From Salipiger thiooxidans (GTDB taxonomy: Bacteria > Pseudomonadota > Alphaproteobacteria > Rhodobacterales > Rhodobacteraceae): a DNA stretch of 64,000 nt. Position numbers and translations under genes: made by a program. Shown here in pieces: positions 43,579 to 52,327 of the stretch (position 1 is its first letter; every line of letters starts with the position of its first letter). The notes under the pieces were generated by a model. That model was given only the letters and a program-made list of their open reading frames with translations. It was not told where the DNA came from and ran no database searches. The stretch covers positions 62,001 to 126,000 of the forward strand of contig NZ_FNAV01000013.1 in assembly GCF_900102075.1 (NCBI RefSeq), written 5' to 3'.

Positions 43579-44370
43579 TTATTCCACGCCGAGCACGTCC
43601 GGCGTCTGCCACGCAAGGTGCTGGCCGCCATCCATGCACAGCAGCTGACCGGTGAACCCCGGCGAGTCGAGCATGAGCCCCAGCGCCGCCGTGATGTCCG
43701 CCGGATCCGAGCCTCTTCCCAGCACCGTCGCGGCGCGCTGCTTCGCGAAATGCTCCTCGCTCTGGCGGGCGCCCCGAAGCGTCGGTCCGGGCCCGATGGC
43801 GTTCACCCGCACCCGCGGCGCCAGCGCCATCGCGGCGGTCTGCGTGAGCGTCCAGAGAGCCGCCTTGGCGAGCGTGTAGGTCATGAACTCGGGCGTGAGC
43901 TTGCGGACACGCTGGTCGATCATGTTGACCACCAGCCCCTGCGCCACCGGCTCGCCCATGGCGTCGGTCCGCGGCTCGGGCACCTGCGCCGCCAGCGCCT
44001 GGGTCAGCAGGAAGGGCGCCCGCAGGTTCGATTCGAAATGCCGGTCCCAGCTGTCGCGGGAGGCGGTCCCGATGTTGTCGTACTCGAAGATCGAGGCGTT
44101 GTTCACCAGCACCGTCAGCGGCCCGCCGAGCGCCCCGGCGGCCTTCGGCAGCAGCGCCTGCGTGGCGCGCTCGTCGAGCAGGTCGGCCTGCACCGCGGCG
44201 GCCTTGCGCCCCATGTCGCGGATCTGCGTCACGACCTCGCCCGCGGCCTCCTCGGAGCCCGCGTAATGCACAGCCACGTCGAAGCCGCGCCCCGCGAGGT
44301 AGAGCGCCATCTCGCGCCCCAGCCGCTTGCCCGCGCCGGTCACCAGCGCCCGTCTGGTCTCGATCACCAT
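43579..44370 (-). CDS. SDR-family oxidoreductase (pteridine-reductase-like)
   Basis: A 263-residue classical SDR with all catalytic residues. The dinucleotide motif TGAGKRLGREMALYLAGRG, with an Arg after the glycine turn, is like NADP-dependent pteridine reductases. NNASIFEYDNIG replaces NNAG conservatively, and YTLAKAALWTL has the YxxxK. FolM-type dihydromonapterin or pteridine reduction is plausible, not proven. The start is preceded by GAGGAGACGG, which overlaps the end of the antiporter gene 13 bp away. It is the last gene of the sppA operon. Confidence 0.87.
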   Translation of the reverse strand: MVIETRRALVTGAGKRLGREMALYLAGRGFDVAVHYAGSEEAAGEVVTQIRDMGRKAAAVQADLLDERATQALLPKAAGALGGPLTVLVNNASIFEYDNIGTASRDSWDRHFESNLRAPFLLTQALAAQVPEPRTDAMGEPVAQGLVVNMIDQRVRKLTPEFMTYTLAKAALWTLTQTAAMALAPRVRVNAIGPGPTLRGARQSEEHFAKQRAATVLGRGSDPADITAALGLMLDSPGFTGQLLCMDGGQHLAWQTPDVLGVE

Positions 44371-44383
44371 GGCTTCCGTCTCC

Positions 44384-45340
44384 TCAGATCAGCACGAGGG
44401 CAATGTAGCCCACGTAGAGCGCCGACAGGAAGGCACCCCAGCCCCGCCCGAGGTCGCGCTTGAGGAACACGAAGGGGATCAGCAGCAGCGAGGCCGCCAG
44501 CATCACGGCGAAGTCGAAGTAGAGCTCCTCGAGATCCACCGACAGCGGCCGGATGATCCCGGCGATGCCGATGATGGCGAGAAGGTTGAACATGTTCGAG
44601 CCGATGACGTTGCCCAGCGCCACGTCCGCCTGCTTGCGGATCGCCGCCATGACGGTGGTGGCAAGCTCTGGCAGCGAGGTGCCGAGCGCCACCAGCGTGA
44701 GGCCGATCACCGTGTCGGGCACGCCGAACATCTTCGCGATCTCGGTCGAGCTGTCGACCAGCAGGTCGGCGCCCAGCGGAAGCCCCACGAGGCCGAGCAC
44801 GAGGAAGAGCGCGATTTTCCACCACGGCATGTCCGGGTCCGCGCCCTCGGGCTCCTCGAGCTCCTCCAGCTCGGCGTCGGCCTTGCCGTTGCGCCGGTGC
44901 CGCAGCGCGTCACGGATGGAATCGCAGAGCACCAGCGCCAGCGCGCCCAGCAGCACGATCCCCGAGATCCAGTCGAAGGTGCCGCGCAAGGCCAGCGCAA
45001 TGAAGAGCAGCGTCGAGCCCAGCATGATGAGGTAGCTCTTGCGGGTGTCATGCCCGGCGCAGTGCATCACCGTGATCAGACCGGGGATGCCGAGGACCAG
45101 CAGCACGTTGGCGGTGTTCGATCCCACCACGTTGCCGAGCGCGATGCCCGAGGCCCCCATCATCCCCGCCTGGATCGAGATCAGCAGCTCGGGCGCCGAG
45201 GTGCCGAAGGCCACGATGGTCAGGCTCACGATCAGCGCCGGGATCCCCATCCTCAGCGACAGGTTCACAGCCCCCTTCACGAGCGCGTCCCCGGCGAGCA
45301 GGAGGATCACCAGCCCGAGGGCCGCGTAGACAAAGACCAT
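44384..45340 (-). CDS. Calcium/sodium antiporter (CaCA family, YrbG-like)
   Basis: A 318-residue inner-membrane exchanger with two alpha-repeats of opposite topology. The repeat motifs are SLTIVAFGTSAPELLISIQAG with LGNVVGSNTANVLLVLG, and LTLVALGTSLPELATTVMAA with LGNVIGSNMFNLLAIIG. An acidic loop (ELEELEEPEGADPD) joins the halves. The ATG at 45340 follows AAGGGATAGG; an upstream GTG at 45370 is less likely. The zinc-ribbon mini-protein gene ends 8 bp before it and an SDR gene follows after 13 bp. Confidence 0.93.
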   Translation of the reverse strand: MVFVYAALGLVILLLAGDALVKGAVNLSLRMGIPALIVSLTIVAFGTSAPELLISIQAGMMGASGIALGNVVGSNTANVLLVLGIPGLITVMHCAGHDTRKSYLIMLGSTLLFIALALRGTFDWISGIVLLGALALVLCDSIRDALRHRRNGKADAELEELEEPEGADPDMPWWKIALFLVLGLVGLPLGADLLVDSSTEIAKMFGVPDTVIGLTLVALGTSLPELATTVMAAIRKQADVALGNVIGSNMFNLLAIIGIAGIIRPLSVDLEELYFDFAVMLAASLLLIPFVFLKRDLGRGWGAFLSALYVGYIALVLI

Positions 45341-45348
45341 GGTCAAAC

Positions 45349-45510
45349 CTATCCCTTGCCACAGCGGCACGGGCCCTTACCGATCCGGTAACGGCCGCAG
45401 CGCGGGCATTTCTTCTGTGCGAGTTGCCGGGCGCCCGGCACGCGGAGCTTGCCGAAGATGCCGAGCACGGCGATCACCACCAGGAATATCGCGACGATCT
45501 TGAAGAGCAC
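45349..45510 (-). CDS. Small membrane-anchored zinc-ribbon protein, 53 residues
   Basis: Begins at a GTG one base after the sppA stop and ends 8 bp before the antiporter start. Residues 1-19 (LFKIVAIFLVVIAVLGIFG) form one membrane helix. The C-terminal CPRCGRYRIGKGPCRCGKG has two CxxC-like knuckles that would bind zinc on one face of the membrane. A longer frame from a GTG at 45555 would overlap sppA by 44 bp and adds nothing conserved. The role is unknown; the tight operon context with a membrane protease and a cation antiporter is the only clue. Confidence 0.72.
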   Translation of the reverse strand: MLFKIVAIFLVVIAVLGIFGKLRVPGARQLAQKKCPRCGRYRIGKGPCRCGKG

Positions 45511-45511
45511 G

Positions 45512-46309
45512 TCAGAGACCGAACCTCGCGAAGGCGGCGCGTTCCTCGACCGCACCGAGGGCGTCCTGCGCCAGCGTGGCGCCGAGGCGCGGGAAGAGCC
45601 GGCGCTTCTGCTCGTAGCGGCGGAAGCGGACCTTGTCGCCGAAGCGCTGCTTCATCACCGGCACGAGGTGCCCGACTCCGTCGGCCAGCCCGACATCGCA
45701 GGCGGCCTTGCCGATCCAGACCTCGCCGGTGAAAAGATCCGGGTCGTCGGCAAGCTTGTCGCCGCGGCGGCTGCGGATCTGCTGGATGAAGGTCTCGTGC
45801 AACTGCCCGAGCAGCCGGTCGAGACGCGCCACGTCCTCTTCGCTTTCGGGGCGGAACGGGTCGAGCATCGACTTGGACTTGCCGGCGGTGTGCACGCGGC
45901 GCTCGATGCCCTGCCGCTGCAGGAAGACATGCGCGCCGAAGCCCGCCGAGATCACCCCGATGGAGCCGAGGATGGAACTGGGATCGGCCCAGATCTCGTC
46001 GGCGGCGGAGGCGATCCAGTATCCGCCCGAGGCCGCCACGTCCTCGGTGAAGGCGAAGACCGGCACCTTGGTCTCTTCCGAGAGCCGCCGGATGCGCGCG
46101 CCGATCAGCGAGCTCTGGACGGGCGATCCGCCCGGCGAATTGATCTCGAGCGCGACGGCGGCGGGCTTGCCCTTGCGAAAGGCCTTTTCCAGCAGCGGTC
46201 GCAGGCTCTGGTCAGACAATGCCATGCGCCCGCCGGTTCCGATGGCGCCTTGCATGCGGACGACAGCCACGGTGGGCTTCGTTTTCAGGAACGGGATCCA
46301 TCTCGTCAT
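45512..46309 (-). CDS. sppA: S49 family signal peptide peptidase, SppA-like
   Basis: A 265-residue single-domain S49 protease without N-terminal membrane anchor. The catalytic serine is in TEDVAASGGYWIASAADEI and the lysine in VHTAGKSKSMLDPFRPESEE. ALEINSPGGSPVQSSLIGARI is the oxyanion segment, and SILGSIGVISAGFGAHVFL also fits. Size is that of the short SppA/SohB forms which assemble as octamers. The ATG at 46309 has no strong ribosome-binding site. Long copy E of the dispersed repeat lies upstream. First gene of a four-gene operon. Confidence 0.9.
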   Translation of the reverse strand: MTRWIPFLKTKPTVAVVRMQGAIGTGGRMALSDQSLRPLLEKAFRKGKPAAVALEINSPGGSPVQSSLIGARIRRLSEETKVPVFAFTEDVAASGGYWIASAADEIWADPSSILGSIGVISAGFGAHVFLQRQGIERRVHTAGKSKSMLDPFRPESEEDVARLDRLLGQLHETFIQQIRSRRGDKLADDPDLFTGEVWIGKAACDVGLADGVGHLVPVMKQRFGDKVRFRRYEQKRRLFPRLGATLAQDALGAVEERAAFARFGL

Positions 46310-46417
46310 GCGCTGTGATGTAGAGGCCGTGTCCGGGACAAACAAGGCGACGGCAAAAAGAACCCGCGCGCTGCGTCCTTCGTGTCGGAACGTCACCGCG
46401 AAAGCCGCGCCCGCGCC

Positions 46418-46477
46418 TTCATCTTGCCGAATAAACTCCGGGGGAGTCCGCGCCAGCGGACGGGGGCAGAGCCCCCT
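46418..46477 (-). repeat. Dispersed intergenic repeat, long copy E
   Basis: TTCATCTTGCCGAATAAACT, CCGGGGGAGTCCGCG, CAGCGGACGGGGGC, AGAGCCCCCT. The variable inner stem here is GTCCGC/GCGGAC in place of the GGC-based stems of B and D, a compensatory change. It lies in the 299-bp gap between the sppA start and the priA stop, which holds no other feature I can recognise. Confidence 0.8.
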
Positions 46478-46608
46478 CCCCGCCGGCCATCAGCGCCCCG
46501 ACCACGGTCGGCGGGGACCTCTTCAAACCCGCCAGCCACGCTCCGCCTTGCACCTGCCGCAACAGGTTCCCCCTTCGGCCCGCCCGAAACACACCCGCCG
46601 CTCTCCCC

Positions 46609-48798
46609 TCAGAAGAAGCTCTGCGGGTCGATGTCGATGGCCATGCGCAGCTCGCCCCGAAGCCGGAACTGCGCCGCCCATTCCGCCAGCGCCGGCTGCA
46701 GCGCCACGCCCTTCGGCGCCTTCACCAGAAGCCGCACGCGGTGGCGGCCGCGCACCCGCGCAACGGGCGCTGGGGCTGGTCCGTAGACCTGCGCACCGAT
46801 CCGGCGCAGCGGCGCGTCCTGCCGCGCCATGGCGTTGCCGAGGTCGAACACTTCCTGCACCTCGGTCGAGGACAGGATCACCCCCGCGAGGCGTCCGTAG
46901 GGCGGCATTCCCGCCGCGCGGCGCTCGTCCGCCTCGGCCTGCCAGAAGCCCTCCTCGTCGCCCGAGAGGATTGCGCGGATCACCGGGTGCTCGGGCTGGT
47001 AGGTCTGCAGCAGCGCGACGCCGGGCTTCTCGGCCCGCCCGGCCCGGCCCGCCACCTGCCGCATCAGCTGGAAGGTCCGCTCGGCGGCGCGCAGGTCCGA
47101 GCCCTGCAGCCCGAGGTCGGCGTCGATCACCCCCACCAGCGTCAGCAGCGGGAAGTTGTGCCCCTTGGCCACCAGCTGGGTGCCGATCACGATGTCCGCC
47201 CCGCCCTGCGCGATCTTCTCGATCTCTTCCTTGAGCGCCCGGGCCGAGCCGAAGAGGTCCGAGGACAGCACCGCCAGCCGCGCCTGCGGGAAAAGCTCCG
47301 CCGCCTCCTCGGCCAGCCGCTCGACCCCGGGCCCGACCGCGGCGAGCTTGTCCTCGGCCCCGCAGGAGGGGCAGGTTTCGGGCTTGGCGATGGTCTCGCC
47401 GCACTGGTGGCAGACAAGACGCTGCAGGAATCGGTGCTCGACCATGCGCGCGTCGCAATGGGGGCAGCCGATCTGGTGGCCGCAGGCCCGGCAGATCGTC
47501 ACCGGCGCATAGCCGCGCCGGTTCAGGAACAGCATCGCCTGCTCGCCCTTCTGCAGCCGCGCCAGCACCTCGGACTGCAGGCTGGGGGAAACCCAGCGGT
47601 TCGAGGGCAGCGTCTCGGCCCGCATGTCGATGGCGCGCATCTCGGGCAGCAACGAGGCGCCGAAGCGCGAGGTCAGGTCGAGCCGCCGATACTTGCCCGC
47701 ATCGGCGTTGGCCCAGCTCTCGAGCGACGGCGTGGCCGAGGCCAGCACCACCTGTGCCGCGCAGATCGAGGCCCGCAGCACGGCCATGTCGCGGGCGTTG
47801 TAGAACACCCCCTCGTCCTGCTTGTACGAGGTGTCGTGTTCCTCGTCGACGACCACCAGCCCGAGGTCGCGGTAGGGCAGGAACAGCGCCGAGCGCGCCC
47901 CCACCACCAGCTGCGCGCCACCGGCGGCGATCTGCTTCCAGACCCGCCGGCGCTCGGTCACGGTGACGCCGGAATGCCACTCGGCGGGGCGGGCACCGAA
48001 GCGCGCCTCGACCCGGGTCAGGAACTCGGCGGTGAGCGCGATCTCGGGCAGCAGCACCAGCGCCTGCCGCCCCTGCGCGAGGCATTCCGCCACCGCCTCG
48101 AGATAGACCTCGGTCTTGCCCGAGCCGGTCACCCCCTTGAGCAGCACCGTGCCGTAGCGCCCCGAGGCGACGCCCGCGCGCAGGTCCTGCGCCGCCACGG
48201 CCTGGTCATCGGCCAGTGCCTTGCCGCCGTAGTCGGGATCGAGCCGCGGGAAGGGCGTGTCGCGCGGTGCCTCCTCCTCGCGCACCGCACCCGTCTTCGC
48301 GAGCCCCTTGATCACCGAGGGCGTCACGCCTGCGGTCTCGGCCAGCTCCCCCTGCGTGAGCGCGAGCCCGCCCATGTCGCTCAGCACGTCCAGTACGCGG
48401 CGGCGGGCGTCGGTCATGCGTTCGGGCTCGCTGTCGCCCAGCCGGTAGATCTTGCGCATCGAGGGCGCGTCGCCCAGCCCCGGCGCCCGCGTCGCCAGCC
48501 GCAGCATCGCGGACAGCGGCGTCAGCGTGTAGTCGCCGGCGCGTTCGAGGAAGCTGCGCAGCTCGTCCCTCATCGGCGCCGCGTCGAGCACCCGGATCAC
48601 CGAGCGCACCCGTGCATAGTCGAAATCGCCGCGCCCCGGCCCCCAGACCACGCCCAGCACCTTGCGCGGTCCCAGCGGGACCTCGACAAAGGCGCCCTGC
48701 CAGCACCCGCCCTCCGGCGCCTTGTAGTCCAGCGCCCGGTCGAGCGGCTGCGTGGTCAGTACCGCGACCAGCGTGCCTTCATCGTAGAACGCGTCCAT
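46609..48798 (-). CDS. priA: Primosomal protein N' (replication restart helicase PriA)
   Basis: A 729-residue helicase that reloads the replisome at stalled forks. The 3'-DNA-binding domain is N-terminal (about 1-110), a winged-helix about 120-190, the helicase core has Walker [15 protein letters not shown] and [10 protein letters not shown], and the zinc-binding insert has C-x2-C pairs in [13 protein letters not shown] and [45 protein letters not shown] follows. It is divergent from fsa with 107 bp between the starts. Confidence 0.97.
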   Translation of the reverse strand: MDAFYDEGTLVAVLTTQPLDRALDYKAPEGGCWQGAFVEVPLGPRKVLGVVWGPGRGDFDYARVRSVIRVLDAAPMRDELRSFLERAGDYTLTPLSAMLRLATRAPGLGDAPSMRKIYRLGDSEPERMTDARRRVLDVLSDMGGLALTQGELAETAGVTPSVIKGLAKTGAVREEEAPRDTPFPRLDPDYGGKALADDQAVAAQDLRAGVASGRYGTVLLKGVTGSGKTEVYLEAVAECLAQGRQALVLLPEIALTAEFLTRVEARFGARPAEWHSGVTVTERRRVWKQIAAGGAQLVVGARSALFLPYRDLGLVVVDEEHDTSYKQDEGVFYNARDMAVLRASICAAQVVLASATPSLESWANADAGKYRRLDLTSRFGASLLPEMRAIDMRAETLPSNRWVSPSLQSEVLARLQKGEQAMLFLNRRGYAPVTICRACGHQIGCPHCDARMVEHRFLQRLVCHQCGETIAKPETCPSCGAEDKLAAVGPGVERLAEEAAELFPQARLAVLSSDLFGSARALKEEIEKIAQGGADIVIGTQLVAKGHNFPLLTLVGVIDADLGLQGSDLRAAERTFQLMRQVAGRAGRAEKPGVALLQTYQPEHPVIRAILSGDEEGFWQAEADERRAAGMPPYGRLAGVILSSTEVQEVFDLGNAMARQDAPLRRIGAQVYGPAPAPVARVRGRHRVRLLVKAPKGVALQPALAEWAAQFRLRGELRMAIDIDPQSFF

Positions 48799-48905
48799 TC
48801 ACCGGGTTTCCGTTAGCGCAACACTTGAGGGCCTTCCGGCCCGCCCTAGCATGGGGTATGACACGCGCAACGGAATGCCAAGCAATGCCGGGAGGGCAGA
48901 CGCAG

Positions 48906-49559
48906 ATGAAATTCTTCGTAGATACCGCAGACGTGGACGCGATCCGCGAGCTCAACGAACTGGGCCTCGTGGACGGCGTGACCACCAACCCCTCGCTGAT
49001 CGCCAAATCCGGCCGTGACATTCTCGAGGTCACCAAGGAGATCTGCGACATGATCGACGGTCCGGTCTCGGCCGAGGTGGTCGCGACCGAATACGAGGCG
49101 ATGGTCGAGGAAGGCTTCAAGCTGGCCGAGATCGCGCCGAACATCGCGATCAAGGTTCCGCTGACGCTGGACGGCCTGCGCGCCTGCCGCACCTTCAGCG
49201 CCGAAGGCAAGATGGTCAACGTGACGCTGTGCTTCTCGGCCAACCAGGCGCTGCTCGCGGCCAAGGCCGGCGCGACCTACATCTCGCCCTTCGTGGGCCG
49301 TCTCGACGACATCAACATCGACGGGCTCGAGCTGATCGCCGACATCCGCACGATCTACGACAACTACGGCTACGAGACCCAGATCCTCGCGGCCTCGATC
49401 CGCTCGGCCAACCACATGTCGGACTGCGCCAAGATCGGCGCCGACGTGGCCACCGCGCCGCCCGCCGTCATCAAGGCGATGGCCAACCACGTGCTGACCG
49501 ACAAGGGTCTGGCCGCCTTCCTCGCCGACGCGGAAAAGGCGGGCATCAAGATCGTCTGA
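48906..49559 (+). CDS. fsa: Fructose-6-phosphate aldolase / small transaldolase
   Basis: A 217-residue TIM-barrel protein, the exact length of the FSA/TalC subfamily. It starts [16 protein letters not shown], with [12 protein letters not shown], the Schiff-base lysine in [15 protein letters not shown], and [14 protein letters not shown]. These proteins work in the pentose-phosphate/fructose-6-phosphate interconversion; whether this one is an aldolase or transaldolase cannot be decided from sequence alone. GGGAGG precedes the ATG. A small unknown gene starts 2 bp after the stop. Confidence 0.93.
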   Translation: MKFFVDTADVDAIRELNELGLVDGVTTNPSLIAKSGRDILEVTKEICDMIDGPVSAEVVATEYEAMVEEGFKLAEIAPNIAIKVPLTLDGLRACRTFSAEGKMVNVTLCFSANQALLAAKAGATYISPFVGRLDDINIDGLELIADIRTIYDNYGYETQILAASIRSANHMSDCAKIGADVATAPPAVIKAMANHVLTDKGLAAFLADAEKAGIKIV

Positions 49560-49561
49560 CC

Positions 49562-49900
49562 ATGGCGCGCAGGGTCCCCGCCCCGGTCCGGCAGATCGAC
49601 GCCGACCTGAGCCTGCTGGACAAGCGGGCGGTGATCCTCGCGTGGCAGGCCTACCAGCTCGAGATGTGCGACATTCCCGCCGAGCTTTTCGGCGAGGAGC
49701 TGGATTTCCACCTCGACTGGTCGCTGAAGGACGGCGATGCCATGGGCGTCCTGTCCCGCTGCCTGCGCGAAGTGCTGATGTCGCTGCGCGAGGTGGCGGT
49801 GCAGGATGCCGAGGAATGGCCGATCCTGCGCGACAGCCTGCGGGCAGCCCTGCCCGAGGCGCTCTTCACCACCCTGGTCGAAGGTCTGGCACTGGACTGA
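49562..49900 (+). CDS. Uncharacterised small cytosolic protein, 112 residues
   Basis: I recognise no domain. The protein is acidic and leucine-rich (VILAWQAYQLEMCDIPAELF, GVLSRCLREVLMSLREVAVQ), probably all-helical with no membrane segment. It begins 2 bp after the fsa stop with the same strand, so the two are cotranscribed and translationally close. It is convergent with the gene at 49907, with 6 bp between the stops. Its role may be linked to FSA only by context. Confidence 0.7.
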   Translation: MARRVPAPVRQIDADLSLLDKRAVILAWQAYQLEMCDIPAELFGEELDFHLDWSLKDGDAMGVLSRCLREVLMSLREVAVQDAEEWPILRDSLRAALPEALFTTLVEGLALD

Positions 49901-49906
49901 CGCCGC

Positions 49907-50749
49907 TCAGACGTTGGGTTCGCCCTGCAGGCCCAGAAGCTTGCGGAACCCGGTCCAGTATCCCGGCAGTTTCGGCGTCTCGGTCATCCCGGAAATCGCC
50001 TCCTCCGCCCAGCGCGGCATCTCGCGCGTGGCGAACTCGCGCCCCCAGTCGAGATAGGCCCGCGCGTGTTCGGGCCGCAGCCGGCAGGCCGAGCCCACGA
50101 GCCCCACGAGCGTCTCCGGGGCCGAATACCATTCGTCCTGGATGCCGGTCACCCGCCGCCGCATCAGCGGCCCGACGAGCCGCATCAGCCGCTTTTCAGA
50201 GAACAGCAGCAGCATCCGGCCCATCTCGTCGCGCGAGTAGTGGATGAGCGGCGGGAAGGTGTCGTAGAAGACCGCGACCCCGGCGACCACCGAGAAATTG
50301 CGGATCGATGGGTGAAAGCCGATGCGGGTACCGAAGCGGTCGGCGGCATTCCAGAACCGCGCGATGACCTGCCCCGCGGCCTCCATCATCTCGAGCGTGG
50401 AGGCGAGGTCCTCGACCTGCATCCGCGGCCGCATCAGCGAGGATTCGGGCAGCGCCTCCTGCACCACCACCGGCACCCGGCCGTCGTCGGTCTGCAGCAG
50501 GTGGAATTCGGTCGCCGGCATCGGCACCCCGGCATCGAGCAGCGCCGCGACGTAATCGTCATGCGCCTTCGCCAGCCGGTCGAGCGCGGCCTCGTCGCCA
50601 AGCCCGCGGTAAACCTTGATCACCCGGTCCGAGAACGGCCCGTCCGCGGGGCGGAACGGGGTGCAGAAATAGCCCAGCCGCGAGATCGGCTGGCCCTGCG
50701 CGGCCTCGTGGCGGCGGATGGTCTCGGCAAGGGCGGCAAGGTCGGTCAT
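49907..50749 (-). CDS. DUF6206-like protein of unknown function
   Basis: A 280-residue soluble protein. The order of motifs (VIKVYRGLGDEAALDRLAKA, VPVVVQEALPESSLMRPRMQ, FHPSIRNFSVVAGVAVFYDT) resembles a degenerate aminoglycoside-phosphotransferase/kinase-like fold, and I associate it with DUF6206. The kinase catalytic HxD is not visible; HPSIRNF with D in FYDTFPP is the nearest. The start at 50749 follows AAGGAG. A ParA-like ATPase gene lies 41 bp upstream on the same strand. The family call is tentative. Confidence 0.6.
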   Translation of the reverse strand: MTDLAALAETIRRHEAAQGQPISRLGYFCTPFRPADGPFSDRVIKVYRGLGDEAALDRLAKAHDDYVAALLDAGVPMPATEFHLLQTDDGRVPVVVQEALPESSLMRPRMQVEDLASTLEMMEAAGQVIARFWNAADRFGTRIGFHPSIRNFSVVAGVAVFYDTFPPLIHYSRDEMGRMLLLFSEKRLMRLVGPLMRRRVTGIQDEWYSAPETLVGLVGSACRLRPEHARAYLDWGREFATREMPRWAEEAISGMTETPKLPGYWTGFRKLLGLQGEPNV

Positions 50750-50790
50750 CGGGGCACTCCTTTTCCGCGGCATCCGCGGACAGGTTCCCT

Positions 50791-51432
50791 TTACCCGTTC
50801 GCCAGGATATCCGCCACCTCTGCGGACAGCGCCTCAACCTCGTCACGCGCCGGGGTCTTGCGCCCCTCCGCCGCGCTGAGCCCGTGGCCGAAGGCCTCGG
50901 CATAGCCCACGCGGTTGGCGAACTGCGACTCGGCGATGCGCGCCTCCATCTTCTGGGCGGCGCCGGCGATCTCTCCGGACAGGCGGGTGCCGGGACGGGT
51001 GCGGTTCATCACCATGAGCACCTCGCGGTTCTCGCGCCGGGCAAGATCGAGCACGCTTTCCGTGGCCCAGAGGTCGAGATGGCTCATCGAGACCGGCACG
51101 ATCACCAGATCCGCCACCCGCAACGCCGGGCGCAGGTCGCTGTCGGCCTTGGGCGGCGTGTCGACGATCACCACGTCGACCCGGTCGGCAAGCTTGCGGC
51201 ATTCGTAGGTGATGCCCCAGGCGGACGAGGTCGCGAACTCGATGCCTTCGGCGGCCTCGGGGTTCTGCTCGAGACGGGTCATGAACCAGCGTCCCAGGCT
51301 TCCCTGCGGATCGGTGTCGACCAGCGCCACCGTGCGCCCCATTGCCCGGAACCCCACGGCGAGGTTCGCCGATAGCGTGGTCTTGCCCGAGCCGCCCTTC
51401 TGTTGCGCGACGGTGATTACCGAACCTGCCAT
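50791..51432 (-). CDS. ParA/MinD-family ATPase (orphan)
   Basis: A 213-residue deviant Walker ATPase. The Walker A with signature lysine is QQKGGSGKTTLSANLAVGFR, Walker A' is VALVDTDPQGSLGRWF, and Walker B is VDVVIVDTPPKADSDLRPAL. It lacks a partner ParB next to it, so it is an orphan ParA, a class that positions other cargo such as protein clusters, plasmids or polar factors. It is divergent from the gene at 51597 across a region with a CtrA box. Confidence 0.9.
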   Translation of the reverse strand: MAGSVITVAQQKGGSGKTTLSANLAVGFRAMGRTVALVDTDPQGSLGRWFMTRLEQNPEAAEGIEFATSSAWGITYECRKLADRVDVVIVDTPPKADSDLRPALRVADLVIVPVSMSHLDLWATESVLDLARRENREVLMVMNRTRPGTRLSGEIAGAAQKMEARIAESQFANRVGYAEAFGHGLSAAEGRKTPARDEVEALSAEVADILANG

Positions 51433-51540
51433 GGCGTCCCCTGATTCCCGCTCACGAAGCGGTTACATTCGCATTCGCAGCATAGGAATTCCTTTGCCCA
51501 CGTCCAGTGCGCAAGAACGCGGCGGCTCCGCTTACCTTCG

Positions 51541-51555
51541 TTAACGTCGGATTAA
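51541..51555. promoter_or_regulatory. CtrA binding site
   Basis: TTAA (51541-51544), seven bases, TTAA (51552-51555), in full TTAACGTCGGATTAAC. This is the exact full-site consensus for the cell-cycle/motility regulator CtrA of Alphaproteobacteria. In a GC-rich genome chance occurrence is rare. It lies 41 bp before the ATG at 51597 and 108 bp from the divergent parA start. Confidence 0.6.
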
Positions 51556-51596
51556 CCCTAAATGCGCCACGCTGGTCCCTCGCGAGGACCCCTGCC

Positions 51597-52289
51597 ATGT
51601 GGACCAGACCGCTTCTTGCCGCGCTCTTCCTGCCGCTTCTGGCCGGCGCCGCCGTCGCCGGTGCGTGGCCCCGCGAAAAGGGGCAGGTGTTCCTCAGCGG
51701 GGCGGCGCGGCTGAACTGGCCGCAGGAGCTCGAGCACTGGACCTCCTACGAGCCCACCGGCCAGTATTACACGCTCTATCTCGAATACGGGCTCACCGAC
51801 CGCATCACCGTGGGCTTCGACCTCGGGCGCTCGGTCTCGGGGAATGGCAAGAGCGTCGGCTTCCTGCGGCTGCCGGTGCGCGACAAGGCGGGCGGGCTGA
51901 AGATCGCCGCGGAACTCGGGCTCGGCAAGATCGACGGCCACCCGGTGATCCGCCCGGGCCTGTCGTTCGGGCTGGGACTCGAGCGAGGCTGGCTGGCGGC
52001 GGACGGTTTCGCCGAGATCGCATGGGTCGACGACAGCGACTACATCGCGCCCTTCCTCGGGGTGGATTACAAGCTCGACCTGACCTGGGGCCGGAACCTC
52101 GCCAGGGATCGCAAGCTCATCCTGCAGGTGCAGACCGGCAAGCCCTGGGGCAAGCCCTTCTTCGCCCGCTTCGCCCCGTCCGTGGTGCTGCCGGTGACCG
52201 ACGTGTTCTCGGCCGAGCTTGGCGTCACCTGGGGCGCGACAGGCGACAGCTCCATGGGCGTGCTATTAGGGTTCTGGAGCAGCTTCTGA
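51597..52289 (+). CDS. Uncharacterised exported protein, probable outer-membrane beta-barrel
   Basis: A 230-residue protein with a signal peptide at about 1-22 (LLAALFLPLLAGAAVAGA). The mature part is made of short alternating amphipathic strands, for instance YYTLYLEYGLTDRITVGFDL and GLSFGLGLERGWLAADGFAE, and ends in an aromatic residue (GVLLGFWSSF), the typical C-terminal signature for BAM recognition of barrels. No family name is recognised. The ATG at 51597 is preceded by GCGAGGACC. It sits downstream of the CtrA box. Confidence 0.7.
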   Translation: MWTRPLLAALFLPLLAGAAVAGAWPREKGQVFLSGAARLNWPQELEHWTSYEPTGQYYTLYLEYGLTDRITVGFDLGRSVSGNGKSVGFLRLPVRDKAGGLKIAAELGLGKIDGHPVIRPGLSFGLGLERGWLAADGFAEIAWVDDSDYIAPFLGVDYKLDLTWGRNLARDRKLILQVQTGKPWGKPFFARFAPSVVLPVTDVFSAELGVTWGATGDSSMGVLLGFWSSF

Positions 52290-52327
52290 CCCTTCCGCCC
52301 GCCCCGCAGCCGCGCTAGCGTGCCGCC

